Source: Acidisphaera sp. S103
Lineage (GTDB): Bacteria; Pseudomonadota; Alphaproteobacteria; Acetobacterales; Acetobacteraceae
Length of the DNA: 61,956 bases
Reading direction: 5' to 3'
Assembly (NCBI RefSeq): GCF_009765975.1
Contig: NZ_LMUJ01000083.1
Location: forward strand, 1 to 61,956
Notes under the pieces: model-generated
Told to the model about the DNA's origin: nothing
What the model saw: the letters and a program-made list of their open reading frames with translations, nothing else
Databases searched by the model: none
Program-made: the position numbers and the translations under genes
Shown here: positions 1 through 9,547 of the stretch, piece after piece
Position numbering within the stretch: position 1 is the stretch's first letter
How the letters are laid out: every line of letters starts with the position of its first letter

Positions 1-140
1 GCCAGCGAATCGCAACCTGCGAGACCGGTCAACGTCTACAAAGACTTAACCCTTACCAGATTTGATTCCGATACCGTTTCCGGTCAGGCTCTTAGGAAAA
101 ACGCTGCAACAGAACCTGCCGATCCATACACCACCGCCCC

Positions 141-156
141 TGTGAGATAAATCACA
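141..156 (+). promoter_or_regulatory. Crp/Fnr-type operator upstream of the arm-A peptide operon
   Basis: The site is a perfect TGTGA-N6-TCACA palindrome (spacer GATAAA), which is the Crp consensus half-site arrangement. Its centre is 148.5. A weak -10-like hexamer TTAAAT lies at 177-182, about 31 bases from the palindrome centre, which is the geometry of a class II activated promoter. The first gene downstream starts at 296. The same architecture recurs at 8187-8202 and, with one mismatch, at 14541-14556. The rest of 1-280 shows no convincing gene. Confidence 0.7.
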
Positions 157-295
157 GCGACGGTCGATTAGGTTTGTTAAATTCTGATCGGTGACTGGGA
201 AGGTCAGCACTGAAGCGTCGGCGTCATAGACCAACCGGCCTACCAGACCAACTCAGTTCACCTTGCTACCGAACTCCATCATGAAAGGAACGACC

Positions 296-391
296 ATGAA
301 GACGATTTCCATCACCAAGATGCAGCAGATCAAAACCACGCGCGTGCCGATCACCGTCATTGCTCATTACTGCCTCGTCGCACTGGCCTAA
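296..391 (+). CDS. Small peptide (31 aa), candidate precursor for the M50/MacAB-type arm
   Basis: This 31-residue open frame is too short for ordinary ORF calling. I chose ATG 296 because AAAGGA sits six bases before it; an in-frame ATG at 281 has no ribosome site. The sequence begins MKTISITKMQQIK and ends in a short hydrophobic tail with one Cys (HYCLVALA). There is no double-Gly motif and no signal peptide. It is the first gene after the operator at 141-156 and lies 154 bp before the PqqD-M50 protease gene. By analogy with YydF, a small peptide encoded beside an M50-type protease (YydH) and an ABC exporter (YydIJ), it could be the substrate of this operon. That role is inference; it could instead be a leader peptide or spurious. 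Confidence 0.5.
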   Translation: MKTISITKMQQIKTTRVPITVIAHYCLVALA

Positions 392-545
392 CCAAATCGG
401 CTTCCGTGCCAAGGGAAACCATGGCGCGGAAGCCGTTGCTTTCTTTAGTCTGAGTTATCGACCCGCGCTGATACTCGAATATGACCGCGCGAAGTACGGC
501 GAGAGCGTCACGGGTTGCAATCCTCCGAACAACCGGAGCCTATCG

Positions 546-1784
546 ATGCAAACGGACGAATCCTCCACGATCGCGGCGCCTGACAGGCGATGTACTGTCA
601 TCCCACTGTCGATCCAGAAAGAAAGAGATCTCTACATCGTTGGAAATGCCGACCTGGGGGACTTCTACCAATTTCCTGAACAGGGGTTGAATATCCTGAC
701 GATGCTTCAGGCCGGCAATACACCGGCCGAGATCAAATCTCAGCTTTTCGGTGATGCCGCCGACGCGGTCGATGTTCACGGCTTTGTCGATCAACTGATG
801 GACATTGGATTCATATATCAGGAAGGCCCACACCAAACCACACCGTCTCGGTTGGAAGCTTCCGCACAAGCTGTGGGCAGGACTTTCAATGTCGCCCCTG
901 AGTTTGCCAAGGCGGTATTTTCACTGCCTGTACTGGCCTGTTACTTGGCGATCGTCCTATATGCATTCGCAGATGCCGCGGCAAATCCAGCCCTGCGCAT
1001 CAACCCCACCGCACTATACACCGACTCGTACAGAACCCTGCTTCTCGTCATCGTGCTAGGTCTGTCACTGATACAGACAGTTGCCCACGAACTGGGCCAT
1101 ATGCTTGCCGCCGCAAGGCAAGGGATCAAATCCCGCTACGGCATTGGCACCCGTATGTGGACAATTGTCGCGGAGTCAGACCTGACCGGGATCCTGGCGC
1201 TACCGAAATCGCAGCGCTACCTGCCGATGCTGTCAGGACTGCTTGTCGATATTCTTTGCCTTTCGCTGTTCACCATCCTTCTCGATGTCCTCCTGCGGTC
1301 CGGTGCCAATCCATTCGTGGTTCAGGTGGTTCAGGTCATGGTGCTGGAGACGGTGATCTCCATGGGCTGGCAGTTCAACGTGTTCGTCAAGACGGATATC
1401 TACTTCGTCCTTTGCAATTACTTCAGTTACCCCGACCTGGATCTGGATACCCGCGCCTACCTCCGTCATCTCCTCCATCGTGCTACCTTCGGCAGATTTG
1501 GTCACGCGGGCCCACCACGAATATTCAACAATCCGGCCATATTGCGGACTTTCTCTTTGGTCTGGGCATTTGGCAGGGTCCTATCAATGATCGTTCTCTT
1601 CGTCGTGTTCCTGCCCACGATGTGGCGATATCTCGAATCCGCGATCCAGATGCTGAACGAGCGAACAGCCTCCGTGTGGGTCGCCTGTGACACGATCGTT
1701 TATGTCTCGATCCTTCTCTCCATGCTGGGCGCCGGGATGTACATGTGGCTCAAACCTCAATGGCAGAACAGGGAAACTCCATGA
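546..1784 (+). CDS. PqqD-like domain fused to M50 membrane zinc metalloprotease
   Basis: This 412-aa protein starts at ATG 546, with GGAG eight bases upstream; the frame is open further upstream but that part looks non-coding. Residues about 20-95 resemble a PqqD/RRE-like wing (beta strands then helices, with a FPEQGLNILTML segment), a module that binds RiPP leader peptides. A polytopic membrane region follows. It carries the M50 motif HELGH (H181, E182, H185) and a probable third zinc ligand, D284, in KTDIYF, as in the 'putative peptide zinc metalloprotease' group that includes YydH. Likely job: intramembrane cleavage or maturation of a small peptide, possibly the product of 296-391. It overlaps the next gene by ATGA, implying translational coupling. 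Confidence 0.8.
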   Translation: MQTDESSTIAAPDRRCTVIPLSIQKERDLYIVGNADLGDFYQFPEQGLNILTMLQAGNTPAEIKSQLFGDAADAVDVHGFVDQLMDIGFIYQEGPHQTTPSRLEASAQAVGRTFNVAPEFAKAVFSLPVLACYLAIVLYAFADAAANPALRINPTALYTDSYRTLLLVIVLGLSLIQTVAHELGHMLAAARQGIKSRYGIGTRMWTIVAESDLTGILALPKSQRYLPMLSGLLVDILCLSLFTILLDVLLRSGANPFVVQVVQVMVLETVISMGWQFNVFVKTDIYFVLCNYFSYPDLDLDTRAYLRHLLHRATFGRFGHAGPPRIFNNPAILRTFSLVWAFGRVLSMIVLFVVFLPTMWRYLESAIQMLNERTASVWVACDTIVYVSILLSMLGAGMYMWLKPQWQNRETP

Positions 1785-3652
1785 CCACTCCACACGACAC
1801 AGCCATGTCTCTGTCGGCCGGACAGACTGGCAACATGTTCCAGCTGCTGCCGCTCGCCCATGCCGATTCCCAATGGGAGCCCGCGGAGCGGGTCTTCCAG
1901 ATCGATGCCGATTTCGGGACTGGCGGGACCTGGGCAGGGATCAGCGATCTGATCGAGGCAGCCTATCTCGATCTGCTGGAGATCGGTGAAACGGCGACCA
2001 TCACGCGGCATGACTACGAACTATACATGGCACTGCCGCACTTTCGTGATCGTATTTATCCCAGGTATTTCTGCCTGACGGATACGGCGACGGGTATCGA
2101 GCGGACGCGGTTTTATCCGATGGAGCGTGCCTATCGCCTGGTTCATGGCCTAGTCGGCATAGTCCTGGAATGGAAACAGGCAACGGACGACCAACGCCAG
2201 TGGCTGATCGTCGTGCGGAACTTTGATCACGCGCAACATCTGGCGGTTCGGTTCCTGGCGGAATTGGCGAGACGCGCGGCATCGGACTCTCGGATCGACG
2301 TCGTGATTCAGACTGACCGCGATACGTCCGCCATGGCATCCTTTCCGCCGGACATGAAGGCGATCCCCAGGGATGTCCAACTTTCTGTGATTACGTCCCC
2401 CCCGATCGACGCGGCCACGGCCGAGGTTATCGCTGCCAGCGACGACACGGTTCTTGAACTCCATTTCCCGCGTTTGTTGCAGTATTACCGCGACAGGCAG
2501 AATAGCTTCGCGGCCGCGCAACTCGCACTTCGGGTGCTGGCCGTCTATAACCGTCGCGGCTACTATCACGAGGCTAAAAGCCTGCTGCCCACGATCCTGC
2601 CGCATTTCGATCTGCTCGTCGATGGCGACCAATCCAAACGCATGAACAGTGTCAGTGAGATCAACAGTTGCCTCGTCGCGTCCGGTGACGGCGAGCAGGC
2701 ACTGCGAACCGTCAGGGCTCTGACCGATCAGTATATAACAGAGCCTCATTTGCTTGCCAATATAAACTATATATTCGCAATGCATCACCTTCGTTATCTC
2801 GACGCGAAGGATACGGAAAGCGCCGAGCACTGTCTTTTGCTGGCCAAAGACTATCTCCGCACACTGGACGACCACCCGACGGCAGGTGAACACGCCTTTC
2901 TGAAGGCGTTCATCGACAACGGATTGGCTTTTCTCAGGATACGTCAGAAGCGCCACCAGGAAGCATTCGATCTGTGCCGGTTGGCCTACGAATCGGTCAC
3001 GCACGATCTCGGTGAAAGCCGGCACCTGCTCCACCGCTCCGTTCTCCAGTACAACATGGCACAGGTTCATGTCATGCTTGGACAACTGGAAGAAGCGCTC
3101 GAATGTTACCGGGCGGCAATCGCCATGGACCCTTTCTATGCGGAATACCATGCCGAGAGCGGATCCATTCTCGAACAGCTCGGCCGCGATGCCGACGCCA
3201 TAGACCAGTACACACAGGCGCTGGAATACAGCCCGCCCTATCCCGGCGTCTATCTCCGGAAGGCGACCTGCCATGCTCGCCGAGAGGAATGGCAGGATGC
3301 GCTGACGTGTTCCGGCATCTGCCTTGAATTGACCCCGGATCAGCCGGAGTTACACGCCGCTCGGGCGGAAATTTTCGCCGAATTGGGTCAGACCGACGCG
3401 GCGCTCGCGGAATACGACCGGGCCATTGCAATGACCGACGACTCGGTCGCCATGCGCGTCAATCGCGCCGTGCTGCACTACAACAATGGCGCGTATGAGC
3501 AGGCGCTGGCAGACATGGATGAGGTGATCGCACGCGACTCACAGAATCCAAATCATTACGAGAACCGAGCAGCGATCTATCAGGCAATCGACCGGCAGGA
3601 CCTTCACCAGCGTGACCTCAGCATGGCCGAGCACTTCAAGGAAGCCGCATAG
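1781..3652 (+). CDS. Tetratricopeptide-repeat protein of the peptide operon
   Basis: This 623-aa cytoplasmic protein starts at ATG 1781 in an ATGA overlap with the protease gene. The N-terminal half (about residues 1-250) is an unrecognised alpha/beta-like region. The C-terminal 200 residues contain at least four TPR helix pairs, with motifs such as MAQVHVMLGQLEEALECYRAA and AEIFAELGQTDAALAEYDRA. No catalytic motif is evident. Its position between the PqqD-M50 protease and the exporter genes suggests a scaffold or substrate-recruiting role in the maturation machinery. The function is inferred only from context. Confidence 0.75.
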   Translation: MTTPHDTAMSLSAGQTGNMFQLLPLAHADSQWEPAERVFQIDADFGTGGTWAGISDLIEAAYLDLLEIGETATITRHDYELYMALPHFRDRIYPRYFCLTDTATGIERTRFYPMERAYRLVHGLVGIVLEWKQATDDQRQWLIVVRNFDHAQHLAVRFLAELARRAASDSRIDVVIQTDRDTSAMASFPPDMKAIPRDVQLSVITSPPIDAATAEVIAASDDTVLELHFPRLLQYYRDRQNSFAAAQLALRVLAVYNRRGYYHEAKSLLPTILPHFDLLVDGDQSKRMNSVSEINSCLVASGDGEQALRTVRALTDQYITEPHLLANINYIFAMHHLRYLDAKDTESAEHCLLLAKDYLRTLDDHPTAGEHAFLKAFIDNGLAFLRIRQKRHQEAFDLCRLAYESVTHDLGESRHLLHRSVLQYNMAQVHVMLGQLEEALECYRAAIAMDPFYAEYHAESGSILEQLGRDADAIDQYTQALEYSPPYPGVYLRKATCHARREEWQDALTCSGICLELTPDQPELHAARAEIFAELGQTDAALAEYDRAIAMTDDSVAMRVNRAVLHYNNGAYEQALADMDEVIARDSQNPNHYENRAAIYQAIDRQDLHQRDLSMAEHFKEAA

Positions 3653-3654
3653 CC

Positions 3655-4935
3655 ATGGATATCGCCAGCACGACGACCATTTTTACCACCATGGATCGCC
3701 CGGTCGCCCGCCGACGGGTGAGCCGGCCGATGTTGATTGGCGGGATCGTATCGGTCGCCATCCTGTCGGCGGTCGCCTGGATGAAGCTGAACCCGGCTGA
3801 ACGCACGTTTCGGGTGGACGCCTCCCGAATCACGATCTCAACCGTATCGACGGCGCCGTTCCACGATTTCATTCCTTTGCGCGGGCGTGTCTTGCCGCTG
3901 GTCAGCATCGTGCTCGACGCAGTCCAGGGCGGCCGGGTTGAAGAGGTTCTCGCGGAACCCGGCCAACACGTCGTCGCAGGTCAGCGCCTGATCCGGCTGT
4001 CCGATCCACAGCTCGAACTGGATGCGATCGCCCGCGAAACGCAGGTCATCGCTCAGATGAACAGCCAGCATTCCCTGCAACTCTCCTTCGAGCTGACCCA
4101 AACCAACGATGAAAGGGCGGTAGCCGCGGCGCAATACAACGTTGTGCGCCTGGGCCGGGAGGTCGCCCGGCGTCGTCCATTGGCCGAGATCGGCTTCACT
4201 TCACGTGAAAAGCTCGACCAATCGGCTGATGAGTTCAACTACGAGCAACGGCTTGTCGAGATTTCCACCAAGGCCTTGGCGCGCGACGCCGCGGTGATCA
4301 AGCAAAGCAGCGACCTGATCCAGAAGACGGCGGCGCGTCTTGACGCCAATCTCGCTGCCGCCAAGGCGCAGCTTGATACGCTTACCGTGCGCGCACCCGC
4401 GGACGGTGTCCTGACAGCGCTCGACGCACATGTCGGGGAACAGAAAACCCGCGGCCAGCATTTCGGTCAGATCGATCGCGACGCCGGTTTCAAGGTGACA
4501 ATCCAGGTCGACGAATTCTACCTGGCTCGCGTCAAACCCGGGCAGCACGTTGATGCCACTATCGACGGCGTCCCCAGTATTCTGACCGTTACGAAAGTCT
4601 ATCCGCAGGTCAAGGATGGAAAATTTGAGATCGACCTGGCATGGGAAGGCGCGGCCCCGGCCGATCTGAGGCGTGGCCAGGCCGTTCAGGGCAAGCTCGA
4701 ACTGGGTGAGGACGCCGCGACCACCGTGCTGCCCGCCGGCCCGTTCCTGGAAGCCTCCGGCGGTGCCTGGGTGTTCGTGGTCGATTCCGATGGTTCCACT
4801 GCTATACGCCGGCCCGTGAAGCTCGGACGCCGCACCACACAATCCGTGGAAGTACTCGGCGGGCTGCAGCCGGGCGACCGTGTCATCACATCCGACTACA
4901 CCGGTCTCGATCGTATCGACCGGTTGGTTTTCTGA
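3655..4935 (+). CDS. MacA/HlyD-type periplasmic adaptor subunit
   Basis: This 426-aa protein starts at ATG 3655, two bases after the TPR stop. There is one N-terminal membrane anchor (about residues 23-42). A periplasmic part follows with a split lipoyl/barrel-sandwich domain, a helical hairpin (about residues 115-230, rich in Glu/Gln/Ala) and a C-terminal beta-barrel/MPL domain. This is the architecture of MacA/RND membrane fusion proteins. It is followed directly by a LolD/MacB-type ATPase and an FtsX-type permease, so it is the adaptor that couples the ABC pump to an outer-membrane channel. No TolC homologue lies in the window; a chromosomal one is presumably used. Confidence 0.85.
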   Translation: MDIASTTTIFTTMDRPVARRRVSRPMLIGGIVSVAILSAVAWMKLNPAERTFRVDASRITISTVSTAPFHDFIPLRGRVLPLVSIVLDAVQGGRVEEVLAEPGQHVVAGQRLIRLSDPQLELDAIARETQVIAQMNSQHSLQLSFELTQTNDERAVAAAQYNVVRLGREVARRRPLAEIGFTSREKLDQSADEFNYEQRLVEISTKALARDAAVIKQSSDLIQKTAARLDANLAAAKAQLDTLTVRAPADGVLTALDAHVGEQKTRGQHFGQIDRDAGFKVTIQVDEFYLARVKPGQHVDATIDGVPSILTVTKVYPQVKDGKFEIDLAWEGAAPADLRRGQAVQGKLELGEDAATTVLPAGPFLEASGGAWVFVVDSDGSTAIRRPVKLGRRTTQSVEVLGGLQPGDRVITSDYTGLDRIDRLVF

Positions 4936-4957
4936 TCCAGAACAGGAGTCACCGACA

Positions 4958-5644
4958 ATGATGCTGAAGCTCGTCAATCTGACAAAGCGGTATCGCACCA
5001 GCGAAGTCGAAACCTTGGCCCTGAACCAGGTCAGCCTGGAAATCGGCCAGGGCGAGTTCCTCGCCGTTATGGGACCATCCGGCTGCGGCAAGTCCAGCCT
5101 GCTGAACATCCTGGGCCTGCTCGACAACCCCACCGACGGTCAGTTCTTCTTCCTGGGCGAAGAGATCGCCCGCGCCTCGGAACGCAAGCTGACGCTGCTG
5201 CGCCGAGCCAATATTGGTTTCGTGTTCCAAAGCTTTAATCTGATCGACGAACTGAGTGTTGCCGAAAATGTCGAGGTTGCACTGATCTATCGTGGTGTCG
5301 GTTCAGCCGAACGCAAGCGCCGTATCGCGGACGCGCTGGAACGTGTTGGGCTGCCGCATCGTGCGCGCCATCTGCCGCAGCAACTGTCAGGCGGCCAGCA
5401 GCAGCGCGTCGCGGTCGCCCGTGCACTCGTCGCGGCACCGAAGCTGATCCTGGCGGACGAACCGACAGGCAATCTCGACACCGCCAATGGCGACGCCGTT
5501 ATGGGCATGCTGACCGAGATCGCCAAGGCCGGAACCACCGTCGTCATGGTGACCCATAGCCACGCCCATGCCGCCTATGCCGAACGCACGCTTGAACTGC
5601 TCGACGGTCAGGTCGTGCCCAAGATCCACAAGCTCGCCGCCTGA
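4958..5644 (+). CDS. MacB/LolD-type ABC transporter ATP-binding protein
   Basis: This is a 228-aa stand-alone nucleotide-binding subunit. ATG 4958 is preferred because AGGAG lies ten bases before it; the next ATG (4961) is further away. Visible motifs are Walker [11 protein letters not shown]-loop FVFQSFNLI, signature LSGGQQQR, Walker [13 protein letters not shown] and the H-loop VTHSH. The [10 protein letters not shown] form is typical of the LolD/MacB/FtsE subgroup, which works with FtsX-fold permeases, matching the next gene. It powers export or extrusion of the peptide product by mechanotransmission (inference from family). Confidence 0.92.
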   Translation: MMLKLVNLTKRYRTSEVETLALNQVSLEIGQGEFLAVMGPSGCGKSSLLNILGLLDNPTDGQFFFLGEEIARASERKLTLLRRANIGFVFQSFNLIDELSVAENVEVALIYRGVGSAERKRRIADALERVGLPHRARHLPQQLSGGQQQRVAVARALVAAPKLILADEPTGNLDTANGDAVMGMLTEIAKAGTTVVMVTHSHAHAAYAERTLELLDGQVVPKIHKLAA

Positions 5645-5671
5645 ACGTAGCGCCGATCCGGGGGAAATATC

Positions 5672-8149
5672 ATGTTCCGCAACTGCCTCGCCGCCGCCTG
5701 GCGCAACGCCCTGCACGATCGCTTCTTCGCCCTGCTCAACGTCATCGGGCTCGGTCTTGGCTTGGCCGTGGTTATCCTGATCTGGCTCTTCGTGCGCGAT
5801 GAGCTGTCCTATAACCAATTTCTCTCCCGCTGCCAGGATGTCTACCGCGTTCAACTCACGATCGCCGAATCCGGGCAGCGGCCGGTCACCTGGGCATCGA
5901 CCCCGGACCGGATGGCCACGGAGCTGAAGCTCGACTTTCCGGAAATCGCAACGATCGCGCGTGACGGCAAGCAAAGCGTCGGCGTGCGGCACGGCCAGGT
6001 CAGCGCAGCGGAGGCGGTAGACTGGGTCGATGCCGACTTCCTGACAGTGCTGGGATATCCCCTGCTGCGTGGCGATGCCGCCACCGCCTTGGCCGAACCG
6101 GACACGATCGTGCTCACCCGAACGCTGGCACAGAAATATTTCGGCACCATCGACTGTATCGGACAGATGTTGGACATCAACCAGATCCACCCCATCCGTG
6201 TCACCGGCATCGCCGAAGATCTGCCGTCGAATTCGTCGATCAAATTCGTCGCCCTGGCATCGGGCAAGACCAGCTATGGCAAGCTGGCCATGCTGGACGC
6301 CGCGCCGCAGGTGATGGCCGCGCTGAACATTACGGTGTCGACCTACCTGCGGCTCCGCCCCGGCACGTCATCGGATGCACTGGCTGGCCGTCTCCACACC
6401 TTCGCGTTGGCACACTACGCAAGCGGCGATGAAGGGGAGGCGATGTTTGCCTCGGCGCAACTGAAATCCTTGGCCGACGCCCACCTGCATCCGTTCAATT
6501 CGGACACCAATGAGCCCAACACGCGGGTGCAGACGTTATATGCCGTCACCGCGACCGGATTGCTCATCCTGCTGCTGGCGGGGATCAATTTCGTCAACCT
6601 TGTGACCGCACGCGCGACCCGCCGAGCCGTCGAGGTCGGGGTACGCAAAGGTCTCGGTGCGGTGCGCAGCCAGTTAATGCTGCAATTCATGGGCGAGTCG
6701 CTGGGGTATTCACTGGCCGCCATGGTCCTGGGCGTCTGCCTGGCGTTGCTGTTCCTGCCCACGCTGAACGCCTTCCTCGATCGGCAGATCACATTCGACG
6801 TCCTGCGCCATCCACAGTTGGTCATCGTTCCGGTCGTGACGGCCGTGGCGCTCGGTGTCGCCGCGGGCGTTTATCCGGCCGTGATCCTGTCACGCTTCCG
6901 GCCGGCGCAGGTCCTGAAGGCCGGTGCTGGCTCCCTGATCGGTGGCGGCAAACTGCGCCTCGCCCTTGTTGTGTTCCAGTTCACCGTGACGATCGCCCTG
7001 CTGATTGCCACCACGGTGATTTATCGTCAGATCACGTTTGCCACGACAAAGGCGTTGCGCTTCGAGAAAGACCTGATACTGACAGTCGACCTGACTGGAA
7101 TGCCGCAACAGTCAACGCCGGATGGTCTCGACCGTCGGGAAACCGGACCCGTCGAAGCGTTGCGCACGCAGATGGCCGCCGTGCCCGGCGTCCAGTCCAT
7201 CGCCGCGACGTTCGTTGTTCCCTTGCTGACCCAGTCGTTCAATCTGGAGTTCGCCCGCCCCGACAAGATCGATCTGCCAGCAACAGCATTCAACGTCTTG
7301 CCGATCGATTTTGGCTACTTCAATCTGTACCATGTACCGCTTCTCGCCGGCCGCGACTTCTCTCGCGAGTTCACCGAAGACAAGTTGTCAGCCCAGAACA
7401 AATCCCGCCTCAGCAGCGTGATCATCAACGAGACCGCGATGCGGGCGCTGGGCTTCACCGACCCGGCCGCGGCGATCGGACAGGAAATCCAAAGCACCGA
7501 CCCGGGGTTCCCCGAACGCCGTCATCGCGTGATCGGCGTGGTCCCGGATTTTCCGCTCGGTTCGGTACGTAATCCGGTGCCCGCGAGCCTCTTCATCATC
7601 GATCCCGAAATGTTCAATGTTCTAAATGTTAAGCTGTCGAATGCGAATCTCGGTGAAACATTGCGCCGGCTTGATGCCGTGTGGCTGGAGTTCGTGCCGG
7701 AACGACCGATGAACCGCGTCTTCCTCGACGACCGCATCGCCGGCCTGTACCTGGACGTCACCCGTGAGGGCTGGATGTTCGCCACCTTCGCCGGGTTCGC
7801 GGTGGCGATCGGCTGCCTGGGCCTGATTGGGCTCTCGGCCTACACCGCGGAACGCCGCACCAAGGAGATCGGCATTCGCAAGGCCCTCGGCGCTTCCACG
7901 ATCGATGTCGTCTGGCTGTTGATCAAGGAATTCACCAAACCGGTGCTGGTGGCCAACCTGCTTGGCTGGCCGATCGCCTGGTACTTCATGCGCAACTGGC
8001 TGGACGGGTTCGCCTACCGGATCGACCTTGGACTTGAACCGTTCCTGATCGCAGGGCTGGGGGCTTTCACCATCGCGATCGCCACCACCGGTTTTCACGC
8101 GGTCCAAGTCGCCCGGTCGCGTCCCGTTACCGCGTTGCGATACGAATAA
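5672..8149 (+). CDS. FtsX/MacB-type ABC permease, duplicated core
   Basis: This 825-aa protein starts at ATG 5672, 27 bp after the ATPase. It has a membrane helix at about residues 14-37, a large periplasmic MacB-PCD-like domain, helices at about 288-311, 350-367, 383-405 and 428-451, a second periplasmic domain, and three C-terminal helices (about 701-723, 753-773, 791-810). Each half carries an FtsX segment (EVGVRKGLGA and EIGIRKALGA). This is about twice MacB's permease core and matches the 'ABC transporter permease' family of about 800 aa seen in many Gram-negatives. With the adaptor and ATPase it completes arm A. It is followed by an operator hairpin at 8178-8211. Confidence 0.88.
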   Translation: MFRNCLAAAWRNALHDRFFALLNVIGLGLGLAVVILIWLFVRDELSYNQFLSRCQDVYRVQLTIAESGQRPVTWASTPDRMATELKLDFPEIATIARDGKQSVGVRHGQVSAAEAVDWVDADFLTVLGYPLLRGDAATALAEPDTIVLTRTLAQKYFGTIDCIGQMLDINQIHPIRVTGIAEDLPSNSSIKFVALASGKTSYGKLAMLDAAPQVMAALNITVSTYLRLRPGTSSDALAGRLHTFALAHYASGDEGEAMFASAQLKSLADAHLHPFNSDTNEPNTRVQTLYAVTATGLLILLLAGINFVNLVTARATRRAVEVGVRKGLGAVRSQLMLQFMGESLGYSLAAMVLGVCLALLFLPTLNAFLDRQITFDVLRHPQLVIVPVVTAVALGVAAGVYPAVILSRFRPAQVLKAGAGSLIGGGKLRLALVVFQFTVTIALLIATTVIYRQITFATTKALRFEKDLILTVDLTGMPQQSTPDGLDRRETGPVEALRTQMAAVPGVQSIAATFVVPLLTQSFNLEFARPDKIDLPATAFNVLPIDFGYFNLYHVPLLAGRDFSREFTEDKLSAQNKSRLSSVIINETAMRALGFTDPAAAIGQEIQSTDPGFPERRHRVIGVVPDFPLGSVRNPVPASLFIIDPEMFNVLNVKLSNANLGETLRRLDAVWLEFVPERPMNRVFLDDRIAGLYLDVTREGWMFATFAGFAVAIGCLGLIGLSAYTAERRTKEIGIRKALGASTIDVVWLLIKEFTKPVLVANLLGWPIAWYFMRNWLDGFAYRIDLGLEPFLIAGLGAFTIAIATTGFHAVQVARSRPVTALRYE

Positions 8150-8177
8150 CCACCGCAGTCACAGTCACGGTCAAGTT

Positions 8178-8211
8178 CCTCTGCGCTGTGACGCACCTCA
8201 CAGCGCAGGGG
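8178..8211 (+). promoter_or_regulatory. Crp/Fnr-type operator inside a 14-bp inverted repeat
   Basis: The core TGTGA-N6-TCACA lies at 8187-8202 with spacer CGCACC. It sits inside a longer perfect dyad: CTGCGCTGTGA (8181-8191) faces TCACAGCGCAG (8198-8208), extended by three more pairs including one wobble. There is no T-run after the stem, so it is not an obvious intrinsic terminator, although it lies just after the permease stop. The centre (8194.5) is 71 bp before the HlyD start at 8266. It shares the half-sites and spacing of 141-156. Confidence 0.65.
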
Positions 8212-8265
8212 AAGCCGTGCGTCTAGGGTTCCCCGCATCCAAGCCGCTCATCGGGAGACGATGCC

Positions 8266-9528
8266 ATGCCAGAGACAGTCGTGCGCCCCCTGTTCCGGCC
8301 GCAGGCTGTCGAGTGTCATGGCTTGCGGACGGCATCCGGCGCGCCGTTGCGCCCGCCGGTTTCGTTCGCGGTACTGACGGCTGCGCTGATTGTCGCGGTC
8401 GCCGCCCTGTTCGGCTTTGTCGCCACCCAAAGCTATGCGCGCAAGGCTGCCGTCACCGGGTATCTCGCCCCGCTGCACGGCGTGGTGCGGGTACTGGCGC
8501 CGCGCACCGGCACCATCACCTCGGTTGCCGTGGCGGAGGGCGATATCGTCAAGGCCGGCGACCCTCTGCTGAGCGTGCAGACCCAGCGGACAGCGGCCGG
8601 CGGTGCTGACCTCGACGAAACGGTTCGCCAGTCGCTGATCAGGCAGCGCGATTTGCAGCTGCGCCAGGTGTCCCTGGAACAGGACACGGCGCGCTCCGAG
8701 GCAGATCGTCTGCGGGAACGTATCGTCCGGCTGGCACAGGAATGCGACGCGCTGGACGCGCAGATTGCGGCCCAGCGCGAGCGTACCAAACTCGCCGAGG
8801 AACAGGCCGCGGTGTCGCGCGACCTCGCCACCCAGGGCTTCGTCTCGGCGGTCGAGCAGCGCCGGCGCGAGGATGCCAGAATCAGTCAGGCCCAGGCGTT
8901 CAGCGGCCTGAGCCAGCAGTTGGCAGCAAAACAGGGCGAACTGGTCGAACTGCGCTACGCCCTGAGCGAACTGCCCGCGCACACCGCCGCTCGGATGGCT
9001 TCGCTGCGCACCGAAGCAGCGCAGATCGATACGCGTCTGGCCGATGCCGAGGGGCAGCATGCTTATCTTGTGGTCGCACCCGCGGCGGGGCGGGTGTCGG
9101 CGGTGCAGGCGACCGCCGGCAACCCGGCCGACCCGACCCAGCCGTTGCTGTCGATCGTGCCGGAAGGCGAGGATCTACAAGCGGTGCTGTTCGTCCCCGA
9201 ACGGGCGATCGGCTTCATCGCGCCCGGCCAGACGGTGCGGCTGGCCCTGGATGCGTTCCCGTTCGAGCGGTTCGGTGCGCAAGAGGGCACGATCACCAGC
9301 GTCGCCCATACGCTGCTGCGTCCGGAGCAACTCAGCGCCGTGATGCAGCCGCCCAGCGAGCCATCATATCGGGTCACCGCGACCCTGCACGCACAAACCA
9401 TCGGCGCCTACCAACGCCGCATACCGCTGCAAGCCGACATGCAGTTGCACGCCAACATCATTTTCGACCGCCGCAGCTTCGTCCAATGGCTGTTGGACCC
9501 GGTGCTCAGCGCCCGCGGCCGATTTTAA
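8266..9528 (+). CDS. HlyD/CvaA-type membrane fusion protein for bacteriocin export
   Basis: This 420-aa protein starts at ATG 8266, preceded by GGGAG. A single membrane anchor lies at about residues 32-55, then a lipoyl half (GVVRVLAPRTGTI), a long alpha-helical coiled-coil (about residues 110-240), the second lipoyl half and a beta-barrel with QTVRLALDAFPFERFG. The end RRSFVQWLLDPVLSARGRF is like CvaA-type adaptors of C39-peptidase exporters. The gene is 19 bp upstream of the C39 ABC transporter and would link it to an outer-membrane channel. The operator 8187-8202 lies upstream. Confidence 0.88.
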   Translation: MPETVVRPLFRPQAVECHGLRTASGAPLRPPVSFAVLTAALIVAVAALFGFVATQSYARKAAVTGYLAPLHGVVRVLAPRTGTITSVAVAEGDIVKAGDPLLSVQTQRTAAGGADLDETVRQSLIRQRDLQLRQVSLEQDTARSEADRLRERIVRLAQECDALDAQIAAQRERTKLAEEQAAVSRDLATQGFVSAVEQRRREDARISQAQAFSGLSQQLAAKQGELVELRYALSELPAHTAARMASLRTEAAQIDTRLADAEGQHAYLVVAPAAGRVSAVQATAGNPADPTQPLLSIVPEGEDLQAVLFVPERAIGFIAPGQTVRLALDAFPFERFGAQEGTITSVAHTLLRPEQLSAVMQPPSEPSYRVTATLHAQTIGAYQRRIPLQADMQLHANIIFDRRSFVQWLLDPVLSARGRF

Positions 9529-9547
9529 GCGCAACAGGGGGATCGCG

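Noticed and set aside
46..234. 62-aa minus-strand open frame before the first operator
   Set aside because: No ribosome site, no recognisable sequence, and it covers the operator and promoter region.
8178..8211. Inverted repeat read as an intrinsic terminator for the permease operon
   Set aside because: No T-run follows, and its core matches the Crp-type operator seen at two other places, so the operator reading is better. A double role is possible.
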